From Caecibacteroides pullorum (GTDB taxonomy: Bacteria > Bacteroidota > Bacteroidia > Bacteroidales > Bacteroidaceae), in NCBI RefSeq assembly GCF_019239235.1, contig NZ_JAAZTS010000006.1, forward strand, positions 1 through 64,000: a DNA stretch of 64,000 nt, written 5' to 3'. The translations under genes and the position numbers were made by a program. The notes under the pieces were generated by a model. It was not told the DNA's origin and did no database searches. It saw only the letters and a program-made list of their open reading frames with translations. Of this stretch, positions 50,169 to 59,042 are shown one piece after another; within the stretch, counting starts at the first letter, position 1; every line of letters begins with the position of its first letter.

Positions 50169-51029
50169 ATGAATCAGGAACAAACGAAATACTTGAATGT
50201 CAACGGCCGGCTGCTCGATCTCTCGACGCCTTGTGTGATGGGTATTCTGAACGTGACGCCCGACTCCTTCTATAGTGGGAGCCGTATGCAGACGGAGGGG
50301 GAGATAGAAACTCGCGTACGACAGATTTTGGAGGAGGGAGCGGCCATCATCGATGTGGGTGCCTATTCTTCGCGTCCTAATGCCGATCACGTGTCGGCCG
50401 AGGAGGAGATGAATCGTTTGCGCCTGGGGTTGGACGTGTTGCGCCGCACGGCTCCCGATGCCATCGTGTCGGTCGATACCTTTCGGGCAGATGTGGCGCG
50501 GATGTGTGTCGAAGAGTATGGCGTGGCTATCATCAACGACATCGCGGCGGGTGAGATGGATGCCGACATGTTCAGTACGGTAGCCGAATTGAATGTCCCC
50601 TACATCATGATGCATATGCAGGGAACACCCCAAAACATGCAGCAACATCCTCACTACGACAACCTGTTGCGCGAGGTCTTCCTGTACTTTGCCCGCAAGG
50701 TGCAGCAGCTGCGCGACTTGGGTGTGAAGGATATCGTGCTCGACCCTGGCTTCGGCTTTGGCAAGACGTTGGAGCATAACTACCAGCTGATGGCCCATCT
50801 GGAGGAATTCCGCCTCTTCGAACTGCCTTTGTTGGTGGGCGTGTCGCGCAAGTCAATGATCTACCGCTTGCTGGACACGACACCTCAGGAGGCCTTGAAC
50901 GGCACGACTGTACTCCATACGTTGGCTCTGATGAAGGGGGCCGATATCCTGCGTGTGCACGACGTCCGCCAGGCCGTCGAGACGGTGAAGATTGTCGAGG
51001 CGATGAAGGCGGCGTCAGTTGGCGATTAG
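50169..51029 (+). CDS. folP: Dihydropteroate synthase
   Basis: 286 residues from ATG 50169 (MNQEQTKYLNVNGR), chosen because the -7 box lies at 50132-50139. TIM-barrel enzyme joining p-aminobenzoate to the pterin pyrophosphate; the target of sulfonamides. Blocks: PCVMGILNVTPDSFYSGS, GAAIIDVGAYSSRP, SVDTFRADVA, INDIAAGEMD, DPGFGFGKTLEHNYQLM and VGVSRKSMIYRL. All expected motifs are present. The diadenylate cyclase gene follows by 35 bp, a pairing common in Bacteroidetes. Confidence 0.96.
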   Translation: MNQEQTKYLNVNGRLLDLSTPCVMGILNVTPDSFYSGSRMQTEGEIETRVRQILEEGAAIIDVGAYSSRPNADHVSAEEEMNRLRLGLDVLRRTAPDAIVSVDTFRADVARMCVEEYGVAIINDIAAGEMDADMFSTVAELNVPYIMMHMQGTPQNMQQHPHYDNLLREVFLYFARKVQQLRDLGVKDIVLDPGFGFGKTLEHNYQLMAHLEEFRLFELPLLVGVSRKSMIYRLLDTTPQEALNGTTVLHTLALMKGADILRVHDVRQAVETVKIVEAMKAASVGD

Positions 51030-51064
51030 AATATAGTTTTATCATTATTTATATCGTATAGATT

Positions 51065-51829
51065 GTGTTTTTCGAGTTTGGCATAAAAGACTTTATAGAC
51101 ATCTTGTCGGTGGCTTTCCTGCTGTACTACAGCTACAAGCTGATGAAGGCGTCGGGGTCCATTAATATCTTTACAGGTATCCTGGTGTTCATCCTGATTT
51201 GGCTGGTAGTGTCGCAGGTGCTCGAGATGAAGCTGCTCGGCTCCATCTTTGATAAGTTGGTCAGTGTGGGAGTGCTGGCCTTGATTGTGCTCTTTCAGGA
51301 GGAGATCCGTCGTTTCCTCGTGACGCTTGGCTCGCACCATCATGCCAGTGCGCTGGTACGCTTCTTCACAGGTAATAAGAAAGATGGTATGGAGCACGAA
51401 GACATCATGCCTATCGTGATGGCTTGCATCAGTATGGGCAAGCAAAAAGTGGGTGCATTGATTGTCATCGAGCGCGATATGCCGCTGGACGACGTGGTGC
51501 GTACGGGCGATGTGATAGATGCCAACATCAACCAGCGGCTCATTGAGAACATCTTCTTCAAGAACAGCCCCCTGCACGATGGAGCGATGGTTATCAGTAA
51601 ACAACGTATCAAGGCGGCTGGTTGTATTTTACCTGTGTCTCACAACTTGGACATCCCTAAGGAGCTGGGCTTGCGCCATCGGGCGGCGATGGGTATTTCG
51701 CAGGTGTCCGACGCACACGCCATCATTGTGTCCGAAGAGACAGGCGCTATCTCCGTGGCCCACAAGGGGCAGTTCTACCTCCGTCTGAATGCCGAAGAGC
51801 TGGAGCGTCTGCTGACGAAAGATAATTGA
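51065..51829 (+). CDS. cdaA: Diadenylate cyclase CdaA (c-di-AMP synthase)
   Basis: 254 residues, starting at GTG 51065; the first in-frame ATG would remove the first membrane helix. Three N-terminal membrane segments (about 8-75) precede the DAC domain, which has the DGA motif in NSPLHDGAMVI (172-174) and the RHR motif in LGLRHRAAMG (204-206), both needed for catalysis. It makes cyclic di-AMP from two ATP. In Firmicutes this signal controls osmolyte transport and wall homeostasis; in Bacteroides the role is less well known. Probably cotranscribed with folP. It converges with the GNAT gene. Confidence 0.95.
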   Translation: MFFEFGIKDFIDILSVAFLLYYSYKLMKASGSINIFTGILVFILIWLVVSQVLEMKLLGSIFDKLVSVGVLALIVLFQEEIRRFLVTLGSHHHASALVRFFTGNKKDGMEHEDIMPIVMACISMGKQKVGALIVIERDMPLDDVVRTGDVIDANINQRLIENIFFKNSPLHDGAMVISKQRIKAAGCILPVSHNLDIPKELGLRHRAAMGISQVSDAHAIIVSEETGAISVAHKGQFYLRLNAEELERLLTKDN

Positions 51830-51851
51830 TAATGGTGAGCTTAATTTTCCA

Positions 51852-52877
51852 TTAGTTAAGCATCAGGCTCATGTAAGGATGCTGGGGAGCCAGTATCTTT
51901 GTGGTGAGCTCAGAGATCGTAAGTGCCAGATGGCTGCCCGTCAGTCGTTTGGCACTTTTCATACAGTGCCCATTGTTTAGGTAGTAATAGCCGTTGTTCA
52001 CGTCGAGCTGTTCATCTGTAATGGTAAGATTCCATTCGATGTTCGGATGGGTGGCGGCGAAGAGTTGAAGGACAGCATGGACGTCGATGATACGGGCCAT
52101 GCCCAGCTTTTCCCCTTCCCTTTCTTTGGAAACAGGACAAAGCAGACGCAGGTTGGTTTGCCCATTCATCTGGCAAATATGCTGAAGCAGAAGGCGGGCT
52201 TCTTCTTCCGAGTCGGCCAGCAGTTCGCCTACCAGCAGACCGTTTGGTTCGTCTGGATAAACGAAAGCCATAGCAGCTGTGGCATCGTATTGTTGCATCG
52301 GATGCAGAAGATAAATATGGCCGCCGCTCAATCGCAGGTCGGCTAGGATTACTTTGAAATCTTCCGCTGTATGCTGGATACAGCAGGGGCGGTGCTGCAT
52401 CTTTTGTTCGAAGCAGGCGTAGAGTTGTGGATCGAAACTATCTGTAATTGTAATTGAATAGTCGGATGTCAGGATGGAATCGGCATCTTTGGTGAAGATA
52501 TCAGTCTGCACATGAAAGACAGGAGCATATCCACTACGTGTATAGTAATCGAAGAGCCAGGGCTCGGCAGGAATGAGCGTGGACAATAGTACACCCTGAG
52601 TGTGCATTCGTCCAAAGGACTCGGCCAGCAATTCACGCATGACGCCTTTACCTCGGAAATCAGGATGAGTGCATGCTCCCGATATATAGGAAGTGTCTAT
52701 CGTTTTTCCACAGAAAGTCATGGGATAGGGAAGCATCTGCAAGGCTGCAATGACAGATTCGCCGCTTGGGATGGCTATATTAACCTCATTGCTGTATCTC
52801 ATCCGAAAATACAAGTCAGTGAAGGCGGGACTGTCATGGAAGCATCGTTCCCATAGTTGTCTGACTTTCTCTTTCAT
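51852..52877 (-). CDS. GNAT-family N-acetyltransferase (Eis-like, two-domain)
   Basis: 341 residues. The acetyl-CoA block is in the first third: SYISGACTHPDFRGKGVMRELLAESFGRM, with the R-G-K-G-V loop. The long chain (two GNAT-like halves followed by a sterol-carrier-like end) resembles the Eis-type acetyltransferases. The acceptor is unknown. It starts 10 bp after the DUF2156 gene stop, and the pair shares one promoter. Pairing two GNAT-fold proteins suggests a shared aminoacyl or acyl substrate, but this is only context. Confidence 0.83.
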   Translation of the reverse strand: MKEKVRQLWERCFHDSPAFTDLYFRMRYSNEVNIAIPSGESVIAALQMLPYPMTFCGKTIDTSYISGACTHPDFRGKGVMRELLAESFGRMHTQGVLLSTLIPAEPWLFDYYTRSGYAPVFHVQTDIFTKDADSILTSDYSITITDSFDPQLYACFEQKMQHRPCCIQHTAEDFKVILADLRLSGGHIYLLHPMQQYDATAAMAFVYPDEPNGLLVGELLADSEEEARLLLQHICQMNGQTNLRLLCPVSKEREGEKLGMARIIDVHAVLQLFAATHPNIEWNLTITDEQLDVNNGYYYLNNGHCMKSAKRLTGSHLALTISELTTKILAPQHPYMSLMLN

Positions 52878-52887
52878 GATGCTATGC

Positions 52888-53805
52888 TTACCATTTGATA
52901 GGTTCTACAGGCTCGTCGCGAAGGCAGGCGGTGTATTTCTCCAGAATAATGGCAGGCTGATAAGACAACTTGGCCTTACGTAGTCCTTCGATGCCTAGGT
53001 CTTCTTCGCGATTGATGTAGACGTATTGTTCGGGGATGTGATTGGCAAATTCATAATTGATCATGGCGTACGAACCTTCAATACGAGTATCTGCCTTTTC
53101 CACATGTACGCCGAAGGTGTCTTGGTTGATGGGCATGCCAAACGTAAAAGCTGCGATACGTCCGTCTACGTGTAGAATACCTCCTGTCAGACCCAATTCC
53201 TCGAAGTGGTGGAGAGCGTAGACCAGTGCCCGCCGTTCGTTACCCGTTCCTTCATGTTGGTCGCAGTTGTTGGCCTTGCACCATTCGGCTTCCAGTTCGA
53301 GGCATTCCTGAATGCGGTCGGGGGTGATGGGAGTATATTCGTAGTTGGGATACATCCGCTTGAACTTATTCACATGGTTGCGCTTGGGTTGGAATTTTTT
53401 TCCTGCCAATGTCGCCAAGTCTGTACGCAGATACAGATAGTCTGCATAATCGCGGTCGGCTGTAAACAGGAAGCGACCGGGCATTAAAGCCTCCAGCTCT
53501 TCACACATGTCTGTACAGATACCTAGCAGGCAGAAAGGTGCCTTTTCTTCATGAGCATCTTGTATCATAGCCTCCAGCACTTGACCCAGGTTGCCTTGTC
53601 CGATAGGCATCATGTATACCAATTCGCCTTCAGCCCAGAACTTCAGTAGCAGATAACCGTTCAGGACAGCAAACTGGGTGTTGTATAGAAAACGCCAGCT
53701 GCATAGATTCGAGAATGACAGATCACAGTTTCTTCTTAAACTGTGTTGTGTAAAGGAGGTTATTAATTCTTTGTCCTTGGGGGTGATATCTTTAAAGTCA
53801 ATCAT
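52888..53805 (-). CDS. DUF2156 protein (phosphatidylglycerol lysyltransferase C-terminal-like GNAT fold)
   Basis: 305 residues, no membrane segment. MIDFKDITPKDKELITSFTQ...CDLSFSNLCSWRF at the start, QPKRNHVNKFKRMYPNYEY in the middle, and FGMPINQDTFGVHVEKAD...GSYAMINYEFANHIPEQYVYINREEDLGIEGLRKAKLSYQP near the end are family features. MprF uses the same fold to add lysine to lipids, but this soluble form lacks the flippase part and its acceptor is unknown. It is the first gene of the pair with the GNAT gene. Confidence 0.87.
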   Translation of the reverse strand: MIDFKDITPKDKELITSFTQHSLRRNCDLSFSNLCSWRFLYNTQFAVLNGYLLLKFWAEGELVYMMPIGQGNLGQVLEAMIQDAHEEKAPFCLLGICTDMCEELEALMPGRFLFTADRDYADYLYLRTDLATLAGKKFQPKRNHVNKFKRMYPNYEYTPITPDRIQECLELEAEWCKANNCDQHEGTGNERRALVYALHHFEELGLTGGILHVDGRIAAFTFGMPINQDTFGVHVEKADTRIEGSYAMINYEFANHIPEQYVYINREEDLGIEGLRKAKLSYQPAIILEKYTACLRDEPVEPIKW

Positions 53806-53840
53806 AACCGTTTGTTGTAAGGGGCCTGTTATTAGAATGA

Positions 53841-53848
53841 CAAAGATA
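53841..53848 (-). promoter_or_regulatory. Promoter -7 box for the DUF2156-GNAT pair
   Basis: TATCTTTG on the minus strand, 35 bp upstream of the start codon. Confidence 0.55.
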
Positions 53849-53859
53849 GGAAGATTTTG

Positions 53860-54555
53860 CTAAAGTAGTCCCAGAAGCCTTAAAATTGTAGGAGTAAATA
53901 ATGCGGTAAAGATGCCGTTTAGGGTCAGGCCTAAGCTAGCAAAAGCGCCGTATTTTCGGCTGACTTCCATCGCTGTTGAGGTGCCGACGGCATGGGCAGC
54001 TGTTCCCAAAGACAATCCTTGCGCCATTGGACTTCCAATATGAGTCAGTCGCATGGTCTTGAAGCCTAATATTCCTCCCAGCAAGCCGACGCAGACTACT
54101 ACGGCAGCCGTAAGCGAGGGAATACCGCCCACCGATTTGGTTACTTCCATCGCAATGGGGGTAGTGACAGATTTGGGGGCTAGAGAATAGATGATTTCAT
54201 CAGAGGCTCCCATCCATTTGGCAATTAATACGACAGATACCACACCCACGATACAGCCGGCCAGCTGGGATAATAGGATAGGCAACAGTTGTTTTTTGAT
54301 TGTTTCCAATTGCAGATAGAGGGGGACTCCTAAAGCTACAACGGCAGGTTTCAACCAAAATTCAATGAGATGTCCGCCTTGATTATAGGTCTCATAACTG
54401 ATACCTGTCATTTTCAGAAACAAGATAAGCAGGGCAATGGTTAGCAATATGGGGTTGAGCAACATGATGCCTGTCTTTTTCTGCAACAGCTTGGCGAAGA
54501 AAAAGATGCCGAACGTGATGGCTAGCAAGAAAAATTCGTTTTCCAGGAAGTTCAT
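53860..54555 (-). CDS. lrgB: LrgB/CidB-family membrane protein
   Basis: 231 residues, about 7 membrane segments. Typical blocks are GHLIEFWLKPAVVALGVPLYLQLE, SLAPKSVTTPIAMEV, GLLGGILGFKTMRL and GTAAHAVGTSTAMEVSRKYGAFASLGLTLNGI. It forms a system with LrgA, whose gene it overlaps by 4 bp. LrgAB homologs are linked to murein hydrolase export or cell death in staphylococci and to pyruvate uptake in Bacillus and Streptococcus. Its neighbour across a divergent gap is pta-ackA, which favours a link to overflow metabolism here. Confidence 0.93.
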   Translation of the reverse strand: MNFLENEFFLLAITFGIFFFAKLLQKKTGIMLLNPILLTIALLILFLKMTGISYETYNQGGHLIEFWLKPAVVALGVPLYLQLETIKKQLLPILLSQLAGCIVGVVSVVLIAKWMGASDEIIYSLAPKSVTTPIAMEVTKSVGGIPSLTAAVVVCVGLLGGILGFKTMRLTHIGSPMAQGLSLGTAAHAVGTSTAMEVSRKYGAFASLGLTLNGIFTALFTPTILRLLGLL

Positions 54556-54890
54556 TTGATTTTACGTGTTAATTGGTGAACCCATCCAGTGACTACTATT
54601 ACCAATAGGGTGCTGACGAGCGAGGCGGTGACGATGGGCCAGAATTCAGCCGCAATAACGTTGAAGTACAGCATCAGTGCCACGCCTGGCGGCACGAAGA
54701 AGAAACCAAGGTTAGCAACCAGAAAGTCGGACATACCTTGTACCCAATGTAATTTGATCCAACCTAACTTGAGGAATAGGGTAAGTAACAGCATGCCGAT
54801 GATGCTTGACGGAAGTTTGATGCCTGTTAACCAGACAATCAGTTCACCCAAAGCCAAACATCCGAAAAGAATGGCACATTGACGAATCAT
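54552..54890 (-). CDS. lrgA: LrgA/CidA-family membrane protein
   Basis: 112 residues, four membrane segments (holin-like). FGCLALGELIVWLTGIKLPSSIIGMLLLTLFLKLGWIKL and LGFFFVPPGVALMLYF are the family blocks. It is encoded with lrgB and starts the operon. Its promoter region is divergent from that of pta. Confidence 0.92.
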   Translation of the reverse strand: MIRQCAILFGCLALGELIVWLTGIKLPSSIIGMLLLTLFLKLGWIKLHWVQGMSDFLVANLGFFFVPPGVALMLYFNVIAAEFWPIVTASLVSTLLVIVVTGWVHQLTRKIK

Positions 54891-54934
54891 AACTAAAAAA
54901 CTAATACCTTATGTTATTCTATTGAAAACGGGTG

Positions 54935-54942
54935 CAAAGGTA
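54935..54942 (-). promoter_or_regulatory. Promoter -7 box for lrgAB
   Basis: TACCTTTG on the minus strand, 44 bp upstream of the lrgA start. Confidence 0.55.
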
Positions 54943-55100
54943 GTCATTCTGCTTATAGAGTGTACTCATCTGCTGTATTTTCTTCTGGTTGGTTTAGGGA
55001 TACAAGGCATTGGAAAGGATTGTAGTGTTAAATATTATAATAATTAGATTCCCACTGGCAAATATTCTCGGAATTGCAATGTGGATATTGCAAAATTGTG

Positions 55101-55108
55101 TATTTTTG
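55101..55108 (+). promoter_or_regulatory. Promoter -7 box for pta-ackA
   Basis: TATTTTTG, 51 bp upstream of the pta start. The 269-bp gap to lrgA has no other clear signal. Confidence 0.5.
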
Positions 55109-55159
55109 CAGCGTGATAAACACGTTTTACCGACTATTAATCCACAATCTTAATATATC

Positions 55160-56176
55160 ATGCAAAGATTAATTAATGAAATTCTTGAACGCGCGAAGGC
55201 TGATCGCCAACGCATTGTTCTTCCCGAAGGTACTGAAGAACGTACTTTAAAAGCCGCTAATCAAATTTTGACAGACGGAATTGCTGACCTGATTCTTTTG
55301 GGCAATCCTGATGAGATCCATGCTTGTGCCAAAGAATGGGGATTAGGCAATATTAGTAAAGCTACTATCATTGATCCTGCCAATCATCCGAAACAGGAAG
55401 AGTATGCACAGCTGTTGTGTGAGCTGCGTAAGAAGAAAGGCATGACCATTGAAGAAGCTCGCAAACTGGTGCTCGATCCGCTCTATTTAGGTTGCCTTAT
55501 CATTAAGAATGGTGATGCCGATGGCCAGTTGGCGGGTGCTCGTAATACAACAGGCGACGTGTTGCGTCCTGCTTTGCAGATTATTAAGACAGCTCCGGGC
55601 ATTACATGCGTGTCTGGTGCTATGTTGCTGTTGACTCATGCTCCTGAGTATGGTAAGAACGGTATTCTGGTGATGGGTGATGTTGCTGTAACTCCGGTAC
55701 CCGATGCTTCACAATTGGCTCAGATTGCTGTATGTACTGCACGTACTGCACGCGCTGTTGCCGGTCTTGATCCGAAAGTTGCTTTGTTGAGCTTCTCAAC
55801 GAAGGGCTCGGCTAAGCATGAAGTCGTAGACAAGGTTGTTGAGGCTTTGAAGATCGCTAAGGAAATGGCTCCTGATATTGCCATTGACGGCGAATTGCAG
55901 GCAGATGCAGCTCTGGTTCCTGAAGTAGGTGCCAGCAAGGCTCCCGGATCGTCCATTGCCGGACATGCCAACGTATTGGTTGTGCCGAGTCTTGAAGTAG
56001 GTAACATTTCTTATAAGCTGGTACAACGCTTGGGACATGCCGATGCTGTAGGTCCGATCCTTCAGGGTATTGCACGTCCGGTGAACGACCTGTCACGCGG
56101 ATGTTCTATCGAAGATGTATACCGTATGATTGCCATTACAGCCAATCAGGCTATTGCAGCAAAAGCCAATAAATGA
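55160..56176 (+). CDS. pta: Phosphate acetyltransferase
   Basis: 338 residues, the short catalytic-domain form. It converts acetyl-CoA and phosphate to acetyl phosphate. Blocks are RIVLPEGTEERTLKAANQI, LGCLIIKNGDADGQLAGARNTTGDVLRPALQII, GELQADAALVPEVGASKAPGSSIAG and ANVLVVPSLEVGNISYKL. The N-terminal regulatory domain of the E. coli enzyme is absent, as is usual in Bacteroides. ackA follows by 25 bp. The genes use A/T-rich, strongly biased codons expected of highly expressed genes. Confidence 0.96.
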   Translation: MQRLINEILERAKADRQRIVLPEGTEERTLKAANQILTDGIADLILLGNPDEIHACAKEWGLGNISKATIIDPANHPKQEEYAQLLCELRKKKGMTIEEARKLVLDPLYLGCLIIKNGDADGQLAGARNTTGDVLRPALQIIKTAPGITCVSGAMLLLTHAPEYGKNGILVMGDVAVTPVPDASQLAQIAVCTARTARAVAGLDPKVALLSFSTKGSAKHEVVDKVVEALKIAKEMAPDIAIDGELQADAALVPEVGASKAPGSSIAGHANVLVVPSLEVGNISYKLVQRLGHADAVGPILQGIARPVNDLSRGCSIEDVYRMIAITANQAIAAKANK

Positions 56177-56201
56177 TTAACCTTAAATAGAAAGTAAGAT
56201 T

Positions 56202-57404
56202 ATGAAAGTTTTAGTTCTCAACTGCGGTAGTTCGTCTATCAAATATAAATTGTTCGATATGGACCATAAAGCTGTCATTGCACAGGGTGGTATTGAGAAA
56301 ATCGGTCTGCCTGGTTCATTTCTGAAGTTGACTTTACCGAATGGTGAAAAGAAAATTCTGGAAAAAGATATTCCAGAACATACGGTAGGTGTAGAGTTCA
56401 TTCTGAATACTCTCATCTCACCTGAGTATGGTGCTATCAAGTCGTTGGATGAAATCAATGCTGTTGGCCATCGTATGGTACATGGCGGTGAGAAGTTCAG
56501 CAAGTCTGTTCTGCTGACCCAAGAAGTGCTCGATGCCTTTACTGCTTGCAATGATTTGGCTCCGCTGCACAATCCGGCAAATCTGAAAGGTGTTCATGCG
56601 ATCGATGCTATTCTGCCGAACGTACCTCAGATCGGTGTATTCGATACGGCTTTCCATCAGACGATGCCTGATTATGCTTACATGTATGCCATTCCTTACG
56701 AACTTTATGAGAAGTATGGTGTACGTCGTTATGGTTTTCACGGAACTTCTCACCGTTATGTGTCAAAACGTGTATGCGAGTTCCTGGGTATTCAGCCCGA
56801 AGGCACAAAAATCATCACTTGCCATATCGGTAATGGTGGATCTATCTCGGCAATCAAGGATGGTAAATGTGTAGATACCAGTATGGGACTTACTCCGTTG
56901 GAAGGCTTGATGATGGGTACACGTAGTGGTGACATCGATGGTGGTGCTGTAACATTCATTATGGAAAAAGAACATCTGGACGCTGCCGGTGTATCTAACC
57001 TGCTCAACAAGAAGAGTGGTGTGATGGGTATCTTTGGCAAGTCGAGCGATATGCGTGACTTGGAGAATGCCGTAGCTGCAGGTGATCCGAAAGCTATTCT
57101 GGCAGAAAATATGTACTTCTATCGCATTAAGAAATACATTGGTGCTTATGCTGCTGCTTTGGGTGGTGTTGATGTCATTGTCTTTACAGGTGGCGTAGGC
57201 GAAAATCAGGCTTCAGCTCGTTGGGGTGCTTGCTCTGGTTTGGAATATATGGGTGTGAAACTGGATGCTGAAAAGAATAAGGTACGTGGTGAGGAAGCGG
57301 TTATTTCGACCGACGATTCGAAAGTTAAGGTAGTTGTAATTCCTACTGACGAAGAACTGATGATTGCTTCTGACACCATGGCTATTTTGAACAAAGAAGC
57401 ATAA
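56202..57404 (+). CDS. ackA: Acetate kinase
   Basis: 400 residues, ASKHA-fold kinase that makes ATP and acetate from acetyl phosphate. It begins VLVLNCGSSSIKYKLF and has GHRMVHGGEKF, the catalytic region FDTAFHQTMPDYAYMYAIPYELYEKYGVRRYGFHGTSHRYV, IITCHIGNGGSISAIKDGK, DTSMGLTPLEGLMMGTRSGDID and VFTGGVGENQASAR. Full length. It completes the Pta-AckA acetate pathway that yields ATP during fermentation. A strong hairpin terminator follows. Confidence 0.97.
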   Translation: MKVLVLNCGSSSIKYKLFDMDHKAVIAQGGIEKIGLPGSFLKLTLPNGEKKILEKDIPEHTVGVEFILNTLISPEYGAIKSLDEINAVGHRMVHGGEKFSKSVLLTQEVLDAFTACNDLAPLHNPANLKGVHAIDAILPNVPQIGVFDTAFHQTMPDYAYMYAIPYELYEKYGVRRYGFHGTSHRYVSKRVCEFLGIQPEGTKIITCHIGNGGSISAIKDGKCVDTSMGLTPLEGLMMGTRSGDIDGGAVTFIMEKEHLDAAGVSNLLNKKSGVMGIFGKSSDMRDLENAVAAGDPKAILAENMYFYRIKKYIGAYAAALGGVDVIVFTGGVGENQASARWGACSGLEYMGVKLDAEKNKVRGEEAVISTDDSKVKVVVIPTDEELMIASDTMAILNKEA

Positions 57405-57428
57405 ATCGATTTTACTAATCGTGTTAGA

Positions 57429-57464
57429 GAGGATGTATCCTGATGGATGCATCCTCTTTTTTTT
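57429..57464 (+). terminator. Rho-independent terminator after ackA
   Basis: 12-bp stem GAGGATGTATCC/GGATGCATCCTC (one G-T pair), 4-nt loop, then eight T. Confidence 0.92.
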
Positions 57465-57477
57465 AACATAATCTTCA

Positions 57478-57507
57478 TTTTCTGACGGAGGAGATTTCTT
57501 ATCTTTG
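57478..57507 (+). promoter_or_regulatory. Promoter for the alkaline phosphatase
   Basis: A TTT-type -33 (57478-57480), 19 bp, TATCTTTG (57500-57507), 45 bp upstream of the start codon. Confidence 0.55.
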
Positions 57508-57552
57508 TCCAGTCAAAAGAAGTAATATCCATTAAAATAATATAGTATCATT

Positions 57553-58956
57553 ATGAAGAGATTGACTTATTTGTTACTGTTTGTCCTGATGGCAAGTATG
57601 ACGTATGCCCAGCAGGCCAAGTATGTATTCTTCTTTATCGGTGACGGTATGGGAGTGAATCAGGTGAATACCACTGAAATGTTTCAGGCTGAAATGGAAA
57701 ATGGACGTATCGGTACTCAGAAGCTTTTGTTCGGCTCGTTTCCTGCTGCCGGTATTGCTACATCTTATTCTGCTAGTAATTCGGTAACAGACTCTTCGGC
57801 AGGCGGTACTGCGTTGGCTACAGGCTCGAAGACCTATAACGGTGCCATCGGTGTAGGCGTTGATAAAGAACCTCTGGAAAGTGTGGCTTATAAGGCTAAA
57901 AAGAGTGGAAAGAAGGTTGGTGTTGTCACCACGGTTAGTGTAGACCATGCTACGCCGGCAGCTTTTTATGCACATCAGCCCGATCGTAACATGTATTATG
58001 AGATTGCTTTGGAATTGCCTAAGAGCGGTTTCGATTTTTTTGCCGGTGCTGGTTTCTTGAAGCCTGCGACGACTTATGACAAGCAGGAAGCTCCTTCTAT
58101 TTATCCTATCATGGAAGAGGCCGGTTATACCATTGCACGTGGATTGAAAGAGTATGAAGAAAAAGTTGCTTCTGCTAAAAAAATGATACTCCTTCAAGCC
58201 GAAGGAGCTTCAGCGGATTGTCTGCCTTATGCCATTGACCGTAAAGATGGTGATTTGGCTTTGGCGGATATTACGAAAAATGCGATAGATTTTCTGACTA
58301 AGGATAATAACAAGGGATTTTTCCTGATGTTGGAAGGCGGAAAGATAGACTGGGCTTGCCACAGCAACGATCCAGCTACAGTCGTGAAGGAAGTGATCGA
58401 CATGGACAATGCAATTCGTGTGGCATACGAATTCTATCAGAAACATCCGAAGGAAACCCTGATTGTCGTATCTGCTGATCATGAAACTGGTGGCTTGGGT
58501 ATGGGTACCGGTACATACACACTGAACCTGAAAGCGTTGGATTATCAGAAACAGTCTGTTGATTTATTGTCGCGTGCCATGACCGATTTGCGCAAAGCTA
58601 AAGGCAACAAGGTGACATGGGAAGAAATGAAGGCTTTGTTGACGGAGCGTATGGGCTTTTGGAAAGATCTGGAACTGACTTGGGAGCAAGAAAGACTGTT
58701 GCGTGACGAGTTCGAAAATTCGTTTGTAAAGAATAAGGTCGTTTTTGAGGAAAGTCTTTATTCCAAGACCGAACCCTTGGCTGCAGCAGCCAAAAAAGTA
58801 ATGAGTCAGATCGCTCATTTGGGATGGACCAGTGGAAGTCATACGGCAGAGTATGTTCCTGTTTATGCCATAGGAGCCGGATCTCAATTATTTATGGGTA
58901 AGATGGATAATACGGATATTCCCAAACGCATAGCCAAGGCTGGAAGATACAAATAG
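57553..58956 (+). CDS. Exported alkaline phosphatase (PhoA family)
   Basis: 467 residues with a signal peptide (MKRLTYLLLFVLMASMTYAQ). FFIGDGMG holds the first metal Asp (Asp31). VTDSSAGGTALATGSKTYNG has the nucleophile Ser81 after Asp80, as in E. coli PhoA. Later metal ligands are in SNDPATVVKEV (preceded by WACH), VSADHETGGLG and GSHTAEYVPVYA. It removes phosphate from many monoesters in the periplasm. It stands alone between two strong terminators. I see no Pho-type regulatory site. Confidence 0.93.
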   Translation: MKRLTYLLLFVLMASMTYAQQAKYVFFFIGDGMGVNQVNTTEMFQAEMENGRIGTQKLLFGSFPAAGIATSYSASNSVTDSSAGGTALATGSKTYNGAIGVGVDKEPLESVAYKAKKSGKKVGVVTTVSVDHATPAAFYAHQPDRNMYYEIALELPKSGFDFFAGAGFLKPATTYDKQEAPSIYPIMEEAGYTIARGLKEYEEKVASAKKMILLQAEGASADCLPYAIDRKDGDLALADITKNAIDFLTKDNNKGFFLMLEGGKIDWACHSNDPATVVKEVIDMDNAIRVAYEFYQKHPKETLIVVSADHETGGLGMGTGTYTLNLKALDYQKQSVDLLSRAMTDLRKAKGNKVTWEEMKALLTERMGFWKDLELTWEQERLLRDEFENSFVKNKVVFEESLYSKTEPLAAAAKKVMSQIAHLGWTSGSHTAEYVPVYAIGAGSQLFMGKMDNTDIPKRIAKAGRYK

Positions 58957-58983
58957 CATAATAATTATATGTTTGTTTCATGT

Positions 58984-59038
58984 AACACTGCATGTCCCTG
59001 AAAGAGAAATCAGACAGGGAAACATGCAGTGTTTTTTT
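58984..59038 (+). terminator. Rho-independent terminator after alkaline phosphatase
   Basis: 12-bp stem AACACTGCATGT/ACATGCAGTGTT with an inner CCCTG/CAGGG, followed by a T run. Confidence 0.92.
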
Positions 59039-59042
59039 GTTG

